A model generated the notes under the pieces. It saw only the letters and a program-made list of their open reading frames with translations, was not told where the DNA came from and searched no databases. Shown here one piece after another: positions 16,772-25,759 of a DNA stretch of 64,000 bases. The stretch is from an uncultured Bacilli bacterium. Lineage in GTDB: Bacteria > Bacillota_I > Bacilli_A > RF39 > UBA660. Every line of letters starts with the position of its first letter. Positions within the stretch are counted from its first letter, which is position 1. The position numbers and the translations under genes are program-made. The stretch is from the NCBI GenBank assembly GCA_934101185.1, contig CAKOQD010000001.1, positions 124,001 to 188,000 on the forward strand, written 5' to 3'.

Positions 16772-16885
16772 CTAACCTTGAGTTTGTTTGTGTTTTGGAT
16801 TTTCACAAATTACCATAACTTTTCCCTTACGTTTAATAATTCTGCATTTTGCACAAATTTTCTTAACTGATGGTTTTACTTTCAT
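16772..16885 (-). CDS. rpmJ: 50S ribosomal protein L36
   Basis: This 37-residue gene is easily missed by length cut-offs. It starts MKVKPSVKKICAKCR and carries the zinc-binding C11, C14, C27 and H32 of the C+ form of L36, so it needs zinc. A GGAGGGAAT ribosome site precedes the ATG, and it sits between infA and rpsM exactly where rpmJ is expected. Confidence 0.97.
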   Translation of the reverse strand: MKVKPSVKKICAKCRIIKRKGKVMVICENPKHKQTQG

Positions 16886-16897
16886 TTTAATTCCCTC

Positions 16898-17113
16898 CTA
16901 CTTTCTATAGGTTATACGCCCACGTGTTAAATCATATGGAGAAAGTTCGATCATAACCTTATCACCCGGTGAAATACGAATATTATTTAATCGCATTTTA
17001 CCAGAAACGTGAGCTTCAATCTTATGACCATTCTCTAATTGAACATAGAAGTTTCCTCCAGGAATAACTTCAAGAACTTTTCCTTCAACTTCGATTACAT
17101 CATTCTTTGCCAT
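16898..17113 (-). CDS. infA: Translation initiation factor IF-1
   Basis: IF-1 (71 residues) is an OB-fold protein binding the A site during initiation. MAKNDVIEVEGKVLEV, FYVQLENGH and LTRGRITYRK are typical. Its start lies inside the 3' end of map (14-base overlap), so its ribosome site is within the map coding sequence. Confidence 0.98.
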   Translation of the reverse strand: MAKNDVIEVEGKVLEVIPGGNFYVQLENGHKIEAHVSGKMRLNNIRISPGDKVMIELSPYDLTRGRITYRK

Positions 17114-17864
17114 TTAACAACACTCCTGTCAATATTTCATATCCATCATCAGTAACAACTACTGTATGTTCAAAGTGTGCTGATGGACTATAATCTTCAC
17201 TCTCAATAGTCCATTCGTCTTCACATACGACAATCTCAGGACTACCAAGATTAAGCATTGGCTCAATTGCTAGAACCATACCTTTCTTTAACTTTGGACC
17301 AGTATTTTTAATACCATAATTTGGAACATCTGGATCTTCATGAACACTAGTCCCAACTCCATGACCCACTAGTTCTTTAATAACACCCAAATTATGTTCT
17401 TTAGAATAAGATTCTATAGCATAACCTATATCACCTATCCTATTACCAGGTTTAATTTGTTCTAAACCTTTATAAAGAGACATTTCAGTATGATACAAAA
17501 GATACTTCTTATCATCATCTATATCACCAACAGGATAACTCCAAGCAGAGTCACCATGATATCCCTTATAACAAGCACCAATATCTATTTTAATGATATC
17601 ACCATTCTTTAATTTGGTATTCGAAGGTATTCCATGCACTACTTCATGATTTATACTAGTACAAATAGCACCAGGAAAACCTTCAAAACCTTTAAATGAA
17701 GGATAAGCATCATGTTCTAATATGAACTTTTCTGCTAAATCATTAAGCTCTTTAGTAGTAACACCAGGCTTGATATAATTCTTTAAATATTGATGTGTTT
17801 GATAAACAATATTACCAGCAATCCTAAGAAGTTCAATTTCTCTATCACTTTTAATAGTTATCAT
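17100..17864 (-). CDS. map: Methionine aminopeptidase, type I
   Basis: MAP removes the initiator Met from nascent proteins using two metal ions. The pita-bread fold has the expected ligands in KIDIGACYKGYHGDSAWSYPVG, GHGVGTSVHEDPDVPNYG, AIEPML and a late SAHFEHTVVVT. The length is 254. It lies ten bases after adk and overlaps infA, the usual adk-map-infA order. Confidence 0.97.
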   Translation of the reverse strand: MITIKSDREIELLRIAGNIVYQTHQYLKNYIKPGVTTKELNDLAEKFILEHDAYPSFKGFEGFPGAICTSINHEVVHGIPSNTKLKNGDIIKIDIGACYKGYHGDSAWSYPVGDIDDDKKYLLYHTEMSLYKGLEQIKPGNRIGDIGYAIESYSKEHNLGVIKELVGHGVGTSVHEDPDVPNYGIKNTGPKLKKGMVLAIEPMLNLGSPEIVVCEDEWTIESEDYSPSAHFEHTVVVTDDGYEILTGVLLNGKE

Positions 17865-17874
17865 CTAAACACCT

Positions 17875-18507
17875 CTACTTTATTAATTCACTAGCAAGAT
17901 TAAAGGTTTCATCAGGTAAACTACTATTAATAGTTACAAGTACACCTTTATCTTTATAGTAATCGATAAGAGGTTGTGTCTTTTCTAAATATTCATTATA
18001 TCTTTGTTCAAAAGTTTCTAATGAATCATCTTGTCTTTGAATAAGTACTTCTTCGCAATCATCACACAATCCATCGACTTTTGGTAATAAATCCTTATTC
18101 CTAGTAGAATAACTTCTCTTACACTTAGGACAAACAAGTCTACTTGTTACCCTAGAAGAAAGCTCATCCTTTGGAACATCCAAATATATTACCACTCCTA
18201 AATCTCTATTTAGTTTACTAAGTACATCATCATACATCTTAGCTTGCTCAACAGTTCTTGGAAAGCCATCTAATATATACAATGAATCCCCTATTTTATT
18301 AAGTTGTTCTTCTAAAGCACTAAAAACAGTATTATCATCAATCAACATACCAGACTTCATTGCTTCACGAAGACTCTCATCATTTTTAGCCTTTTCTCTT
18401 AACATATCCCCAGTTGACAAAGGTAAATAACCATAACTATTAGATAAACTATTAGATAAAGTACCTTTACCCGCAGCAGGTGGAGCTATTAAAATAATAT
18501 TTTTCAC
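17875..18507 (-). CDS. adk: Adenylate kinase (zinc-LID type)
   Basis: Adk interconverts ATP + AMP and 2 ADP. The P-loop reads APPAAGKGT (8-16), where most homologues have GxPGAGKGT; the GKGT core is intact. GFPRT lies at 81-85, and the LID carries four Cys (C126, C129, C148, C151) for structural zinc. The start is GTG at 18507, sharing one base with the secY stop (TAGTG), with AGGAGAG upstream. The length is 210. Confidence 0.97.
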   Translation of the reverse strand: MKNIILIAPPAAGKGTLSNSLSNSYGYLPLSTGDMLREKAKNDESLREAMKSGMLIDDNTVFSALEEQLNKIGDSLYILDGFPRTVEQAKMYDDVLSKLNRDLGVVIYLDVPKDELSSRVTSRLVCPKCKRSYSTRNKDLLPKVDGLCDDCEEVLIQRQDDSLETFEQRYNEYLEKTQPLIDYYKDKGVLVTINSSLPDETFNLASELIK

Positions 18508-19787
18508 TATCTAACCGCTCTCCTTTTTGTTCTTTTATTAATAGAATAATCTCTACTCATCAAACTACTTTCTAATTGCTTATATGTTTCAATAGTAACA
18601 CCAACTACTATAAGTAAACTAGTACCACCAATTGATACTGATCTAGGAAGAGCAGTCCACATATTAACAAGAATTGGGAATGCCGCTATTGCTGCTAAGA
18701 ATATAGCACCAACAGTAGTAAGTCTTGTTAAAACTTTTACAAAATAATCCTCAGTATCCTTTCCAGGTCTAATACCAGGAACATAACCACCATTCTTTTG
18801 TAAGTTTTCAGCCATTTGATCAGGTTTCATTTGAACAAATGTATAAAAATATGAGAAGAATATAATTAACACTACATACATTATTAAACCTACTGGTTTA
18901 GTATAATCAAAATAATTATTGATAAAGTTTACTACACCTTCACTCTTACTAAATTGTGCTATAACACTAAATACTGCTAGTAAACTTGAAGCAAATATTA
19001 CTGGTATTACTCCAGCAGAATTAATCTTAATAGGCATATAAGATTGCTTGCCTAAGTTAGCAGTAGACTTATTAGCATATTGAATAGATATTCTACGAGA
19101 AGCACCTTCTACAAATATTACTGCAATAATTACTAAAAAGCAAATAAGTAAGAAAAGTAAGAATGTAGCACCACCAGATATTAGTGTATTAGTAGTACTA
19201 AAATCTACTAATTGTTTAAATGCAGTTATCATCATACCAGGTAATGATGAAACAATACCAGCCATAATTAATAATGAAACTCCATTACCAATACCCTTTT
19301 GTGAAACTTGATCACCTAACCATAACAAGAATGCAGTACCAGCAGTCATTATAAATGCTACTTCAAGTCTTTGTGCAACACCTACACCACTACCTAAGAA
19401 TGCATATGCCATAGCATAACCTTGTATAAAAGCAAATACTATACCAACATATCTTGTTATCTTATTTATCTTTTGACGACCAGCATGTCCTTGTTTAGCA
19501 AGATCTGCAAAATAAGGAACAATATCCATTTGCAAAAGTTGCATAACAATTGATGCTGTAATGTATGGAGTAACACCTAAAGCAAATATTGAAAAATTAC
19601 TTAGCGCTCCCCCACCCATAACATCCAAAAGTTCTAGAAAACCTAAACTTTTAGTTATTTCTTGTGTTCCAGGAACTTCAATTGTAGTTCCTATAACAAA
19701 TAGTGTTAATACTGCAAGTGTAAAATACACTCTTTTTCTTATATCTTTATTTTTCTTTGTAAATAGTTGTTTAAGAGTTTTAAACAC
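18507..19787 (-). CDS. secY: Protein translocase subunit SecY
   Basis: SecY is the ten-helix channel of the Sec translocon. Recognisable blocks are GVTPYITASIVMQLLQ in the lateral gate, the charged loop with GRQKINKITRY, and the cytosolic loop YMPIKINSAGVIPVIFASSLL. The C-terminal end is YSINKRTKRRAVR. The length of 426 is normal. It is positioned one base after rplO and overlaps the adk start. Confidence 0.98.
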   Translation of the reverse strand: MFKTLKQLFTKKNKDIRKRVYFTLAVLTLFVIGTTIEVPGTQEITKSLGFLELLDVMGGGALSNFSIFALGVTPYITASIVMQLLQMDIVPYFADLAKQGHAGRQKINKITRYVGIVFAFIQGYAMAYAFLGSGVGVAQRLEVAFIMTAGTAFLLWLGDQVSQKGIGNGVSLLIMAGIVSSLPGMMITAFKQLVDFSTTNTLISGGATFLLFLLICFLVIIAVIFVEGASRRISIQYANKSTANLGKQSYMPIKINSAGVIPVIFASSLLAVFSVIAQFSKSEGVVNFINNYFDYTKPVGLIMYVVLIIFFSYFYTFVQMKPDQMAENLQKNGGYVPGIRPGKDTEDYFVKVLTRLTTVGAIFLAAIAAFPILVNMWTALPRSVSIGGTSLLIVVGVTIETYKQLESSLMSRDYSINKRTKRRAVR

Positions 19788-19788
19788 T

Positions 19789-20235
19789 TTAGATCACCTC
19801 AGCTTTACTACCCGATTCTTCAATCTTTTCTAAAGCGCTTTGAGTAAATCTATGTGCTTTAATTGTTAATTTTTTATTTAAAGTACCATTTCCTAATACT
19901 TTAATTCCAGAAAGTTGTTTTTTAATTATTCCTTTTTCTTTTAATAATTCTGGAGTAACTACATCTCCATCATTAAATAATTCATTAAGTTCTCCAACAT
20001 TTATTGTTGCATAAACAGTTTTAAATCTAGCATTAGAAAACCCTCTTTTATGAAGTCTTCTAAATAGTGGAGATTGTCCACCTTCAAATACTGGGCTAAT
20101 ACTAGCACCACTTCTAGACTTTTGACCATTTTCACCACGACCACTTGTTTTTCCTAAACCACTTCCAGCGCCACGTCCTACTCTTTTACGAGAATGAGTT
20201 GCACCTTCAAATTTCTTTAATTCATTAAGTTCCAT
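19789..20235 (-). CDS. rplO: 50S ribosomal protein L15
   Basis: L15 (148 residues) has the glycine-rich N-terminus with RKRVGRGAGSGLGKTSGRG and the later FEGGQSPLFRRLHKRGF. Its ATG overlaps the rpsE stop (TAATG). Normally rpmD (L30) lies between rpsE and rplO; here there is no room for it. Confidence 0.98.
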   Translation of the reverse strand: MELNELKKFEGATHSRKRVGRGAGSGLGKTSGRGENGQKSRSGASISPVFEGGQSPLFRRLHKRGFSNARFKTVYATINVGELNELFNDGDVVTPELLKEKGIIKKQLSGIKVLGNGTLNKKLTIKAHRFTQSALEKIEESGSKAEVI

Positions 20236-20744
20236 TATCCTAAAATCTCCTCTACACTTTTTCCACGAGCTTCTGCTACTTCTTCAATAGTTTTCATTGA
20301 TAAAAGTGCACTAATTGTAGCTCTTGCCATATTAATTTTAGTTCTTGAACCAAGTGATTTAGAAATAATATCGTGATATCCTGCTATTTCAAGTACATCC
20401 CTTACTGCGCCACCAGCAACAAGTCCAGTACCAGCAGCAGCAGGTTTAATAACAACCCTAGTTGCTCCTTTAACACCAACAACTTCATGTGGAATAGTTC
20501 TTGCATCAACTACAGGAACTTTAACTATATTTTTATTTGCATCTTGTCTAGCTTTTTTAACAGCTTCTGAAATTTCATTAGCTTTACCAATACCTAAACC
20601 AACTAAACCTTTCTTATCTCCGACTAAAACTACAGCTTGAAATCTTCTTTGACGTCCACCTTTTGTAACTTTTACAACAGCTTTAGTATCTAATACAATT
20701 TCGTCCATAGTTTTAACAGGTTTATTAAATTTCTTCTTTTGCAT
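20235..20744 (-). CDS. rpsE: 30S ribosomal protein S5
   Basis: S5 (169 residues) helps decoding accuracy and helicase action at the mRNA entry. The double-stranded RNA-binding fold shows VVKVTKGGRQRRFQAVVLVG, LGIGKANEI and IPHEVVGVKGATRVVIKPA. It joins rplO directly by a one-base stop/start overlap. Confidence 0.98.
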   Translation of the reverse strand: MQKKKFNKPVKTMDEIVLDTKAVVKVTKGGRQRRFQAVVLVGDKKGLVGLGIGKANEISEAVKKARQDANKNIVKVPVVDARTIPHEVVGVKGATRVVIKPAAAGTGLVAGGAVRDVLEIAGYHDIISKSLGSRTKINMARATISALLSMKTIEEVAEARGKSVEEILG

Positions 20745-20756
20745 AATTACCTCCCA

Positions 20757-21104
20757 CTAGAACTCTAAACCATTAGCACGTGCACCATCAGCTAAAGCTG
20801 CAACACGTCCATGATATAGATATCCTCCACGATCAAATACTACTTTTGTAACTTTAATCTTTTTAGCTTCTTTTGCAATCAATTCTCCAACTTTAGTTGC
20901 TACTTCAGTATTATTACCTTCCATATTCATAGAAGAAGCACTAGCTAAAGTAGTTCCAGTTGTATCATCAATTAATTGTGCATAAATGTTTTTATTTGAA
21001 CGAAAAACATTTAGTCTAGGTATATCTTTAGTTCCTATGATTTGTTTTCTAACTCTTACATGTCTAATTTTACGCATTTCATTACGCGATTCTTTTTTTA
21101 TCAT
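20757..21104 (-). CDS. rplR: 50S ribosomal protein L18
   Basis: L18 (115 residues) binds 5S rRNA. RKIRHVRVRKQIIGT, RLNVFRSNKNIYAQLIDD and KVVFDRGGYLYHGRVAALADGAR are the family blocks. A GGAGGTTAATT ribosome site supports the first ATG. Confidence 0.97.
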   Translation of the reverse strand: MIKKESRNEMRKIRHVRVRKQIIGTKDIPRLNVFRSNKNIYAQLIDDTTGTTLASASSMNMEGNNTEVATKVGELIAKEAKKIKVTKVVFDRGGYLYHGRVAALADGARANGLEF

Positions 21105-21118
21105 AATTAACCTCCTAC

Positions 21119-21655
21119 CTATTTAGCTTTTTTACCTTCCTTACGTCTTACATATTCGCCAACATATCTAATACCTTTTCCTTTATAAGGTTCAGGTTTT
21201 CTTACTTTACGAATATTAGCCGCAAATTCTCCTACTAGAACTTTATCAATACCAGATACTAATATTTCAGTATTACTCTTAGCTTCAACACTAAGTCCAC
21301 TAGGTATTTCAAGTTCAACTGGATGTGAGTACCCTGCATTAATTACTAATGTATTACCCTTAAGATTAAATCTATATCCAACACCAATTATTTCTAATCC
21401 TTTAGAAAAACCTTTAGATACACCAATAATCATATTTTGAATATTAGCATTAGTAGTACCATGCATTTGCTTAGTAGGAATTGTTTCATTACCTCTTGTA
21501 ACAATAACTGTATTATCTTTAACTTCTACATTAATATTTTTATTAAGTGTAGTACTAAGTTCACCCTTAGGTCCCTTAACTAAAACATTACTTCCTTCTA
21601 CTGTAACAGTAACATTTTCAGGAATTGCTATAATTCTATTACCTATACGACTCAT
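21119..21655 (-). CDS. rplF: 50S ribosomal protein L6
   Basis: L6 (178 residues from this start) sits near the factor-binding centre. It begins MSRIGNRIIAIPENV, has two similar halves, and ends with KVRKPEPYKGKGIRYVGE. An upstream in-frame GTG at 21664 is rejected: AGGTGAT is the ribosome site for ATG 21655, and S14/S8/L6 spacing is then 12 bases. Confidence 0.97.
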   Translation of the reverse strand: MSRIGNRIIAIPENVTVTVEGSNVLVKGPKGELSTTLNKNINVEVKDNTVIVTRGNETIPTKQMHGTTNANIQNMIIGVSKGFSKGLEIIGVGYRFNLKGNTLVINAGYSHPVELEIPSGLSVEAKSNTEILVSGIDKVLVGEFAANIRKVRKPEPYKGKGIRYVGEYVRRKEGKKAK

Positions 21656-21667
21656 ATTAATCACCTA

Positions 21668-22066
21668 TTACCAGATATAAGCCATAATTTCTCCACCAAG
21701 ATTTTGTTTTCTTGCTTCTTTATCAGTCATAATACCACGAGATGTAGAAACAACTGCTATACCAAAACCATTAAGTACTTTAGGTACTTCATTGCTTTTA
21801 GCATATACTCTTAAACCTGGTTTAGAAATACGTTTTAAACCTGTAATTACCCTTTCTTTTTTATTAGTATATTTTAAAGTAAGAACTAACTTACCAAAAT
21901 CACCATCTTTAGAAACTTTATAATCTTCTATAAATCCTTCATCTTTTAAAATCTTAGCAATTTCTGTTTTAACTTTTGATACAGGCATTGATACTTCTTT
22001 ATATTTCATTGCATTAGCATTACGAATTCTTGTAAGCATATCTGCAATTGGATCTGTTACTACCAT
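21668..22066 (-). CDS. rpsH: 30S ribosomal protein S8
   Basis: S8 (132 residues) is a primary binder of the 16S central domain. TDPIADMLTRIRNANAMK at the N-terminus, GLKRISKPGLRVYAK and GIAVVSTSRGIMTDKEAR are family signatures. It is 21 bases after rpsZ. Confidence 0.98.
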   Translation of the reverse strand: MVVTDPIADMLTRIRNANAMKYKEVSMPVSKVKTEIAKILKDEGFIEDYKVSKDGDFGKLVLTLKYTNKKERVITGLKRISKPGLRVYAKSNEVPKVLNGFGIAVVSTSRGIMTDKEARKQNLGGEIMAYIW

Positions 22067-22087
22067 AATAAATTCCTCCTTCTCTGC

Positions 22088-22273
22088 CTACCAGCTTGAT
22101 TTTTTTACACCTGGAATTTGTCCTTTGCTAGCAAGTTCTCTAAAACAAATACGACAAAGTCCATATTTTTTAAGTACACCATGTGGTCTTCCACATCTAT
22201 TACAACGAGTGTATTCACGTACTTTAAACTTTTGTTTTCTATTAGCTTTCGCTACCATACTTTTTTTTGCCAT
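22088..22273 (-). CDS. rpsZ: 30S ribosomal protein S14, zinc-binding type Z
   Basis: This is the short (61 residues) type Z form of S14, with the two CxxC pairs of the zinc site in CNRCGRPHG and CRICFRELA. The ending KGQIPGVKKSSW is characteristic. It sits in the spc operon between rplE and rpsH as expected. Confidence 0.97.
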   Translation of the reverse strand: MAKKSMVAKANRKQKFKVREYTRCNRCGRPHGVLKKYGLCRICFRELASKGQIPGVKKSSW

Positions 22274-22285
22274 AATAACCTCCGA

Positions 22286-22825
22286 CTATTTTCTAAAAGG
22301 AATTCCTAATTCTTCTAGTAAAGCATAAGCTTCTTCATTTGTCTTAGCAGTAGTTACAAGCACAATATCCATACCTCTAACTTTAACTACATCGTCAAAC
22401 TCAATTTCAGGGAAAACTAATTGTTCTTTAATACCAATAGTATAGTTTCCTCTTCCATCAAAAGCTTTAGGAGATAATCCTCTGAAATCCCTAACACGTG
22501 GAAGTGATACTGCGATTAATTTATCTAAGAAGTTATACATATTTTCACCTCTTAGAGTTACTTTACATCCAATATTTTGTCCTTCACGAATCTTGAATCC
22601 AGCAATTGACTTATGAGCTTTTGTTATAACTGGTTTTTGTCCAGTAATAGCCATTAAATCATTAACACATGCATCTAATAATTTAGAATTATGAGATGCA
22701 TCACCAGCACCAATATTAATAACAATTTTTTCTAATTTTGGTACTTGCATAACTGTTTTATATCCCATTTTTTCTTTTAAACTAGGAACAATTTCCTTAT
22801 TATATCTTTCTTTTAGGCGGTTCAT
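22286..22825 (-). CDS. rplE: 50S ribosomal protein L5
   Basis: L5 (179 residues) binds 5S rRNA and touches the P-site tRNA. Blocks are QVPKLEKIVINIGAGDA, GQKPVITKAHKSIAGFKIREG and DFRGLSPKAFDGRGNYTIGI. It follows rplX by 20 bases. Confidence 0.98.
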   Translation of the reverse strand: MNRLKERYNKEIVPSLKEKMGYKTVMQVPKLEKIVINIGAGDASHNSKLLDACVNDLMAITGQKPVITKAHKSIAGFKIREGQNIGCKVTLRGENMYNFLDKLIAVSLPRVRDFRGLSPKAFDGRGNYTIGIKEQLVFPEIEFDDVVKVRGMDIVLVTTAKTNEEAYALLEELGIPFRK

Positions 22826-22845
22826 AAATAATACCCTCCTTCCAA

Positions 22846-23157
22846 CTAATCAAGTTTATTGTGAGCTTTACTCACTCTAACTTTTTTATTTGTTTTACTA
22901 TCTAATTCATGATAAACTCTTGTAACTTTATTAGTTTTATTATCAATAATCATAACATTTGAAGCATCAATCTTAGCTTCAACATCAATAATTCCACCAG
23001 TAGTATTATTATTGTTAGGTTTAATATGTTTTTTTACCATATTAATTCCACTTACGATAACTTTATTTTCATTCTTAAATGTATGAGTAATAGTTCCTTC
23101 TTTACCTTTATCTTTACCAACCATTACTTTAACTTTATCTCCAACTTTAAGTTTCAT
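22846..23157 (-). CDS. rplX: 50S ribosomal protein L24
   Basis: L24 (103 residues) is an assembly initiator with an N-terminal KOW motif in KVGDKVKVMVGKDKGKEGTI. The family block VSGINMVKKHIKPN follows. It is ten bases after rplN. Confidence 0.97.
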   Translation of the reverse strand: MKLKVGDKVKVMVGKDKGKEGTITHTFKNENKVIVSGINMVKKHIKPNNNNTTGGIIDVEAKIDASNVMIIDNKTNKVTRVYHELDSKTNKKVRVSKAHNKLD

Positions 23158-23167
23158 AATTTACCTC

Positions 23168-23536
23168 CTATAATACTTCTTTCGCTAAAGATACAATTTT
23201 CATATAATCTTTATCACGAAGTTCTCTTGCAACTGGTCCGAATACACGTGTTCCAACTGGAGATTTATCATCTTTAATTATTACACATGCATTATCATCA
23301 AATTTTATATAAGACCCATCGTCACGTCTAACACCTTGTTTAGTTCTAACGACTACAGCCTTAACAACTTTACCTTTCTTAACAGTACCATTAGGAGTTG
23401 CCTTCTTAACAGTACCTACAACTATATCACCAATATTACCAAATTTAACTTTACTACCACCAAGGACTCTGATAACAAGTAATTCACGAGCGCCAGAGTT
23501 GTCAGCGACTTTTAAACGAGTTTCTTGTTGAACCAT
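23168..23536 (-). CDS. rplN: 50S ribosomal protein L14
   Basis: L14 (122 residues) forms an intersubunit bridge. MVQQETRLKVADNSGARE at the N-terminus, VKAVVVRTKQGVRRDDGS and the ending SLAKEVL are intact. It is 13 bases after rpsQ. Confidence 0.98.
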   Translation of the reverse strand: MVQQETRLKVADNSGARELLVIRVLGGSKVKFGNIGDIVVGTVKKATPNGTVKKGKVVKAVVVRTKQGVRRDDGSYIKFDDNACVIIKDDKSPVGTRVFGPVARELRDKDYMKIVSLAKEVL

Positions 23537-23549
23537 TTCTAATTCCTCC

Positions 23550-23810
23550 TTATAGTATAACGCTTTCTTCCACTATTTCAGCTAAATAAAATCTTTTTGT
23601 TTTAGATAAAGGTCTAGTTTCAACTATTCTTACTTTATCTCCCATTTTAGCCTTATTAGTTTCATCATGAGCGCTATATTTTTTACTATATTTAACTCTC
23701 TTACCGTATTTAGGATGTTTCTTATATGTTTCAACTAATACAGTAATAGTCTTATCATTTTTGTCACTTACAACTGTTCCAATAAATTCTTTCTTAACTG
23801 TTTCTTTCAT
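23550..23810 (-). CDS. rpsQ: 30S ribosomal protein S17
   Basis: S17 (86 residues) is an OB-fold primary binder of 16S rRNA. GTVVSDKNDKTITVLVE, YKKHPKYGKRVKYSKKY and VRIVETRPLSKTKR are the family motifs. It is ten bases after rpmC. Confidence 0.98.
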   Translation of the reverse strand: MKETVKKEFIGTVVSDKNDKTITVLVETYKKHPKYGKRVKYSKKYSAHDETNKAKMGDKVRIVETRPLSKTKRFYLAEIVEESVIL

Positions 23811-23820
23811 AGTTACCTCC

Positions 23821-24015
23821 CTATTTATTTAACTCACGTTCACGAATTATAGTTTTCATTTTCGCAACTTGTTTTCTTAATTCTCTAAGTCTTGATGGTT
23901 TTTCAAGATTTCCAGTAGCTTGTTGGAAACGCAAATTAAATAATTCTTCTTTAGCTTCTTTTATCTTAACTTCAAGTTCAGGAGAAGTTAACTTTCTTAA
24001 ATCTTCTAATTTCAT
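23821..24015 (-). CDS. rpmC: 50S ribosomal protein L29
   Basis: L29 (64 residues) is a helical hairpin at the exit tunnel and trigger factor site. MKLEDLRKLTSPELEVKI and LFNLRFQQATGNLE match the family. Its ATG overlaps the rplP TGA by four bases. Confidence 0.97.
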   Translation of the reverse strand: MKLEDLRKLTSPELEVKIKEAKEELFNLRFQQATGNLEKPSRLRELRKQVAKMKTIIRERELNK

Positions 24016-24440
24016 GCGTTTTCACCACCCATATCTTCTTTTTTAACAAATTTAGTTTTAATTGGTAATTTATGTGATGCAAGTCTTAAAGCTTCTCTTG
24101 CAACTTCTTCTGAAACACCAGCGATTTCAAACATTATTTTTCCTTCTTTAACAACTGCTATCCATTTATCAACAGCACCTTTACCAGAACCCATACGAAC
24201 TTCTAGTGGTTTAGCAGTTTTTGGCATGTGTGGGAAAATATTAATCCATACTTTTCCACCACGTTTCATATAACGAGTCATAGCTATACGAGCAGCTTCG
24301 ATTTGATTATTAGTAATCCATCCACCTTCTTTAGCAACTAATCCATATTCACCAAATGAAAGTGTTTTATTTCCCTTAGCTTTTCCTTCATATTTTAATC
24401 TATGTACTCTTCTAAACTTTGTTCTAGATGGTATTAACAT
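24012..24440 (-). CDS. rplP: 50S ribosomal protein L16
   Basis: L16 (142 residues) lies at the A-site tRNA elbow. MLIPSRTKFRRVHR, KGNKTLSFGEYGL and RMGSGKGAVDKWIAVVK are diagnostic. It ends in TGA shared with the rpmC start and lies two bases after rpsC. Confidence 0.98.
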   Translation of the reverse strand: MLIPSRTKFRRVHRLKYEGKAKGNKTLSFGEYGLVAKEGGWITNNQIEAARIAMTRYMKRGGKVWINIFPHMPKTAKPLEVRMGSGKGAVDKWIAVVKEGKIMFEIAGVSEEVAREALRLASHKLPIKTKFVKKEDMGGENA

Positions 24441-24442
24441 AA

Positions 24443-25102
24443 TTAATTACCTCCTTCTTTTTTAGAAGGTTTTGAAGGTAATATTTCACCCTTATAAATC
24501 CATACTTTAACTCCCAATTTACCATAAGTAGTTAATGCTTCAGCAAATCCGTAATCTATATCAGCACGAATAGTATGTAAAGGTACATTTCCTTCTGAAT
24601 ATCCTTCGCTTCTAGCCATTTCAACACCATTAAGTCTTCCTGAAACTAAAGTTTTAATTCCTTTAGCACCAGACTTCATAGCAGCACGAATAGCCTTCTT
24701 TTGAGCAGCTCTAAATGGTGCTCTTTGTTCTATTTGTTTTGCAATTGATTGAGCAACTAAACTAGCATCTAAATCAATATTCTTAACTTCCATAATAGAA
24801 ATTTGAACATTTTCATTAACTAATTTAGAAACATCAGTCTTTAATTTATTAACACCTTCACCACCACGTCCAATTATGATACCTGGTTTAGAAGTATGAA
24901 TAATAACTTCACATCTCTTAGGATTTCTTTCAATTTCTATTTTAGATATTCCAGCATCTTTTAATTTCTTTTCTAAATATTCTCTAATTTTAATATCATT
25001 AACGATATATTTAGCAACATCGCATTTAGGAGCCATCCATTTAGATTCCCAATCTTTATTAACTCCAATTCTAAGTCCTGTTGGATTTACTTTTTGTCCC
25101 AT
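24443..25102 (-). CDS. rpsC: 30S ribosomal protein S3
   Basis: S3 (219 residues) lines the mRNA entry channel. The N-terminus MGQKVNPTGLRIGV, the KH domain with GIIIGRGGEGVNKLK, and the C-terminal GSGAKGIK-type core with HTIRADIDYGFAEA (here SGAKGIKTLVSGRLNG) are present. It is 15 bases after rplV. Confidence 0.98.
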   Translation of the reverse strand: MGQKVNPTGLRIGVNKDWESKWMAPKCDVAKYIVNDIKIREYLEKKLKDAGISKIEIERNPKRCEVIIHTSKPGIIIGRGGEGVNKLKTDVSKLVNENVQISIMEVKNIDLDASLVAQSIAKQIEQRAPFRAAQKKAIRAAMKSGAKGIKTLVSGRLNGVEMARSEGYSEGNVPLHTIRADIDYGFAEALTTYGKLGVKVWIYKGEILPSKPSKKEGGN

Positions 25103-25117
25103 AAATAACCTCCCAAA

Positions 25118-25450
25118 TTATCTTTCTGATACCACAACGGTTACATGTGATCTTCTATGATAGAATTTTTCTATCTTACCCTTTGAACCTGGTACCCTTC
25201 TTTTTAATGTTGATGCCATATCTACTCTGATATCTTTAATATAAAGATTATCAGCATTTAAATTATTATTATTTACTGCATTAGCTACAGCAGAATTAAC
25301 TACTTTTAAAACAACTTTTGCAGATTTACTATTATAATTAGTTAAAATATTAATTGCTTCATTAACGTTCTTACCACGCACTAAATCAACCATAAGACGA
25401 AGTCTAATTGGACTAATTCTAACTTCTTTAGCAATAGCTTTTACATCCAT
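25118..25450 (-). CDS. rplV: 50S ribosomal protein L22
   Basis: L22 (110 residues) has its beta hairpin in the nascent-chain tunnel. VRISPIRLRLMVDLVRGKNV and the C-terminal KRRVPGSKGKIEKFYHRRSHVT block mark it. It is 18 bases after rpsS. Confidence 0.98.
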   Translation of the reverse strand: MDVKAIAKEVRISPIRLRLMVDLVRGKNVNEAINILTNYNSKSAKVVLKVVNSAVANAVNNNNLNADNLYIKDIRVDMASTLKRRVPGSKGKIEKFYHRRSHVTVVVSER

Positions 25451-25468
25451 TTTCTATTCCTCCTCATC

Positions 25469-25744
25469 CTATTTCTTTTTCTTCTTGTCATCGCCGTGTC
25501 CACCAAACTTACGAGTTAAAGCAAATTCTCCAAGTTTGTGACCAACCATATCTTCAGTTACATATACAGGAATAAATTCTTTTCCATTATGAACTGCAAA
25601 TGTGTGTCCAATAAATTCAGGAAAAATTGTTGAACGGCGTGACCAAGTTTTAATAACTTCTTTTTTTCCAGTTTCATTTAAATTTTGCACCTTTTTAAGT
25701 AATCTTTCGAATACATAAGGTCCCTTTTTAATACTTCTAGCCAT
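25469..25744 (-). CDS. rpsS: 30S ribosomal protein S19
   Basis: S19 (91 residues) forms a head complex with S13. MARSIKKGPYVFERLLKK, TWSRRSTIFPEFIGHTFAVHNG and GHKLGEFALTRKF are intact. It is 15 bases after rplB. Confidence 0.98.
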   Translation of the reverse strand: MARSIKKGPYVFERLLKKVQNLNETGKKEVIKTWSRRSTIFPEFIGHTFAVHNGKEFIPVYVTEDMVGHKLGEFALTRKFGGHGDDKKKKK

Positions 25745-25759
25745 ATTATCAATCCTTTC

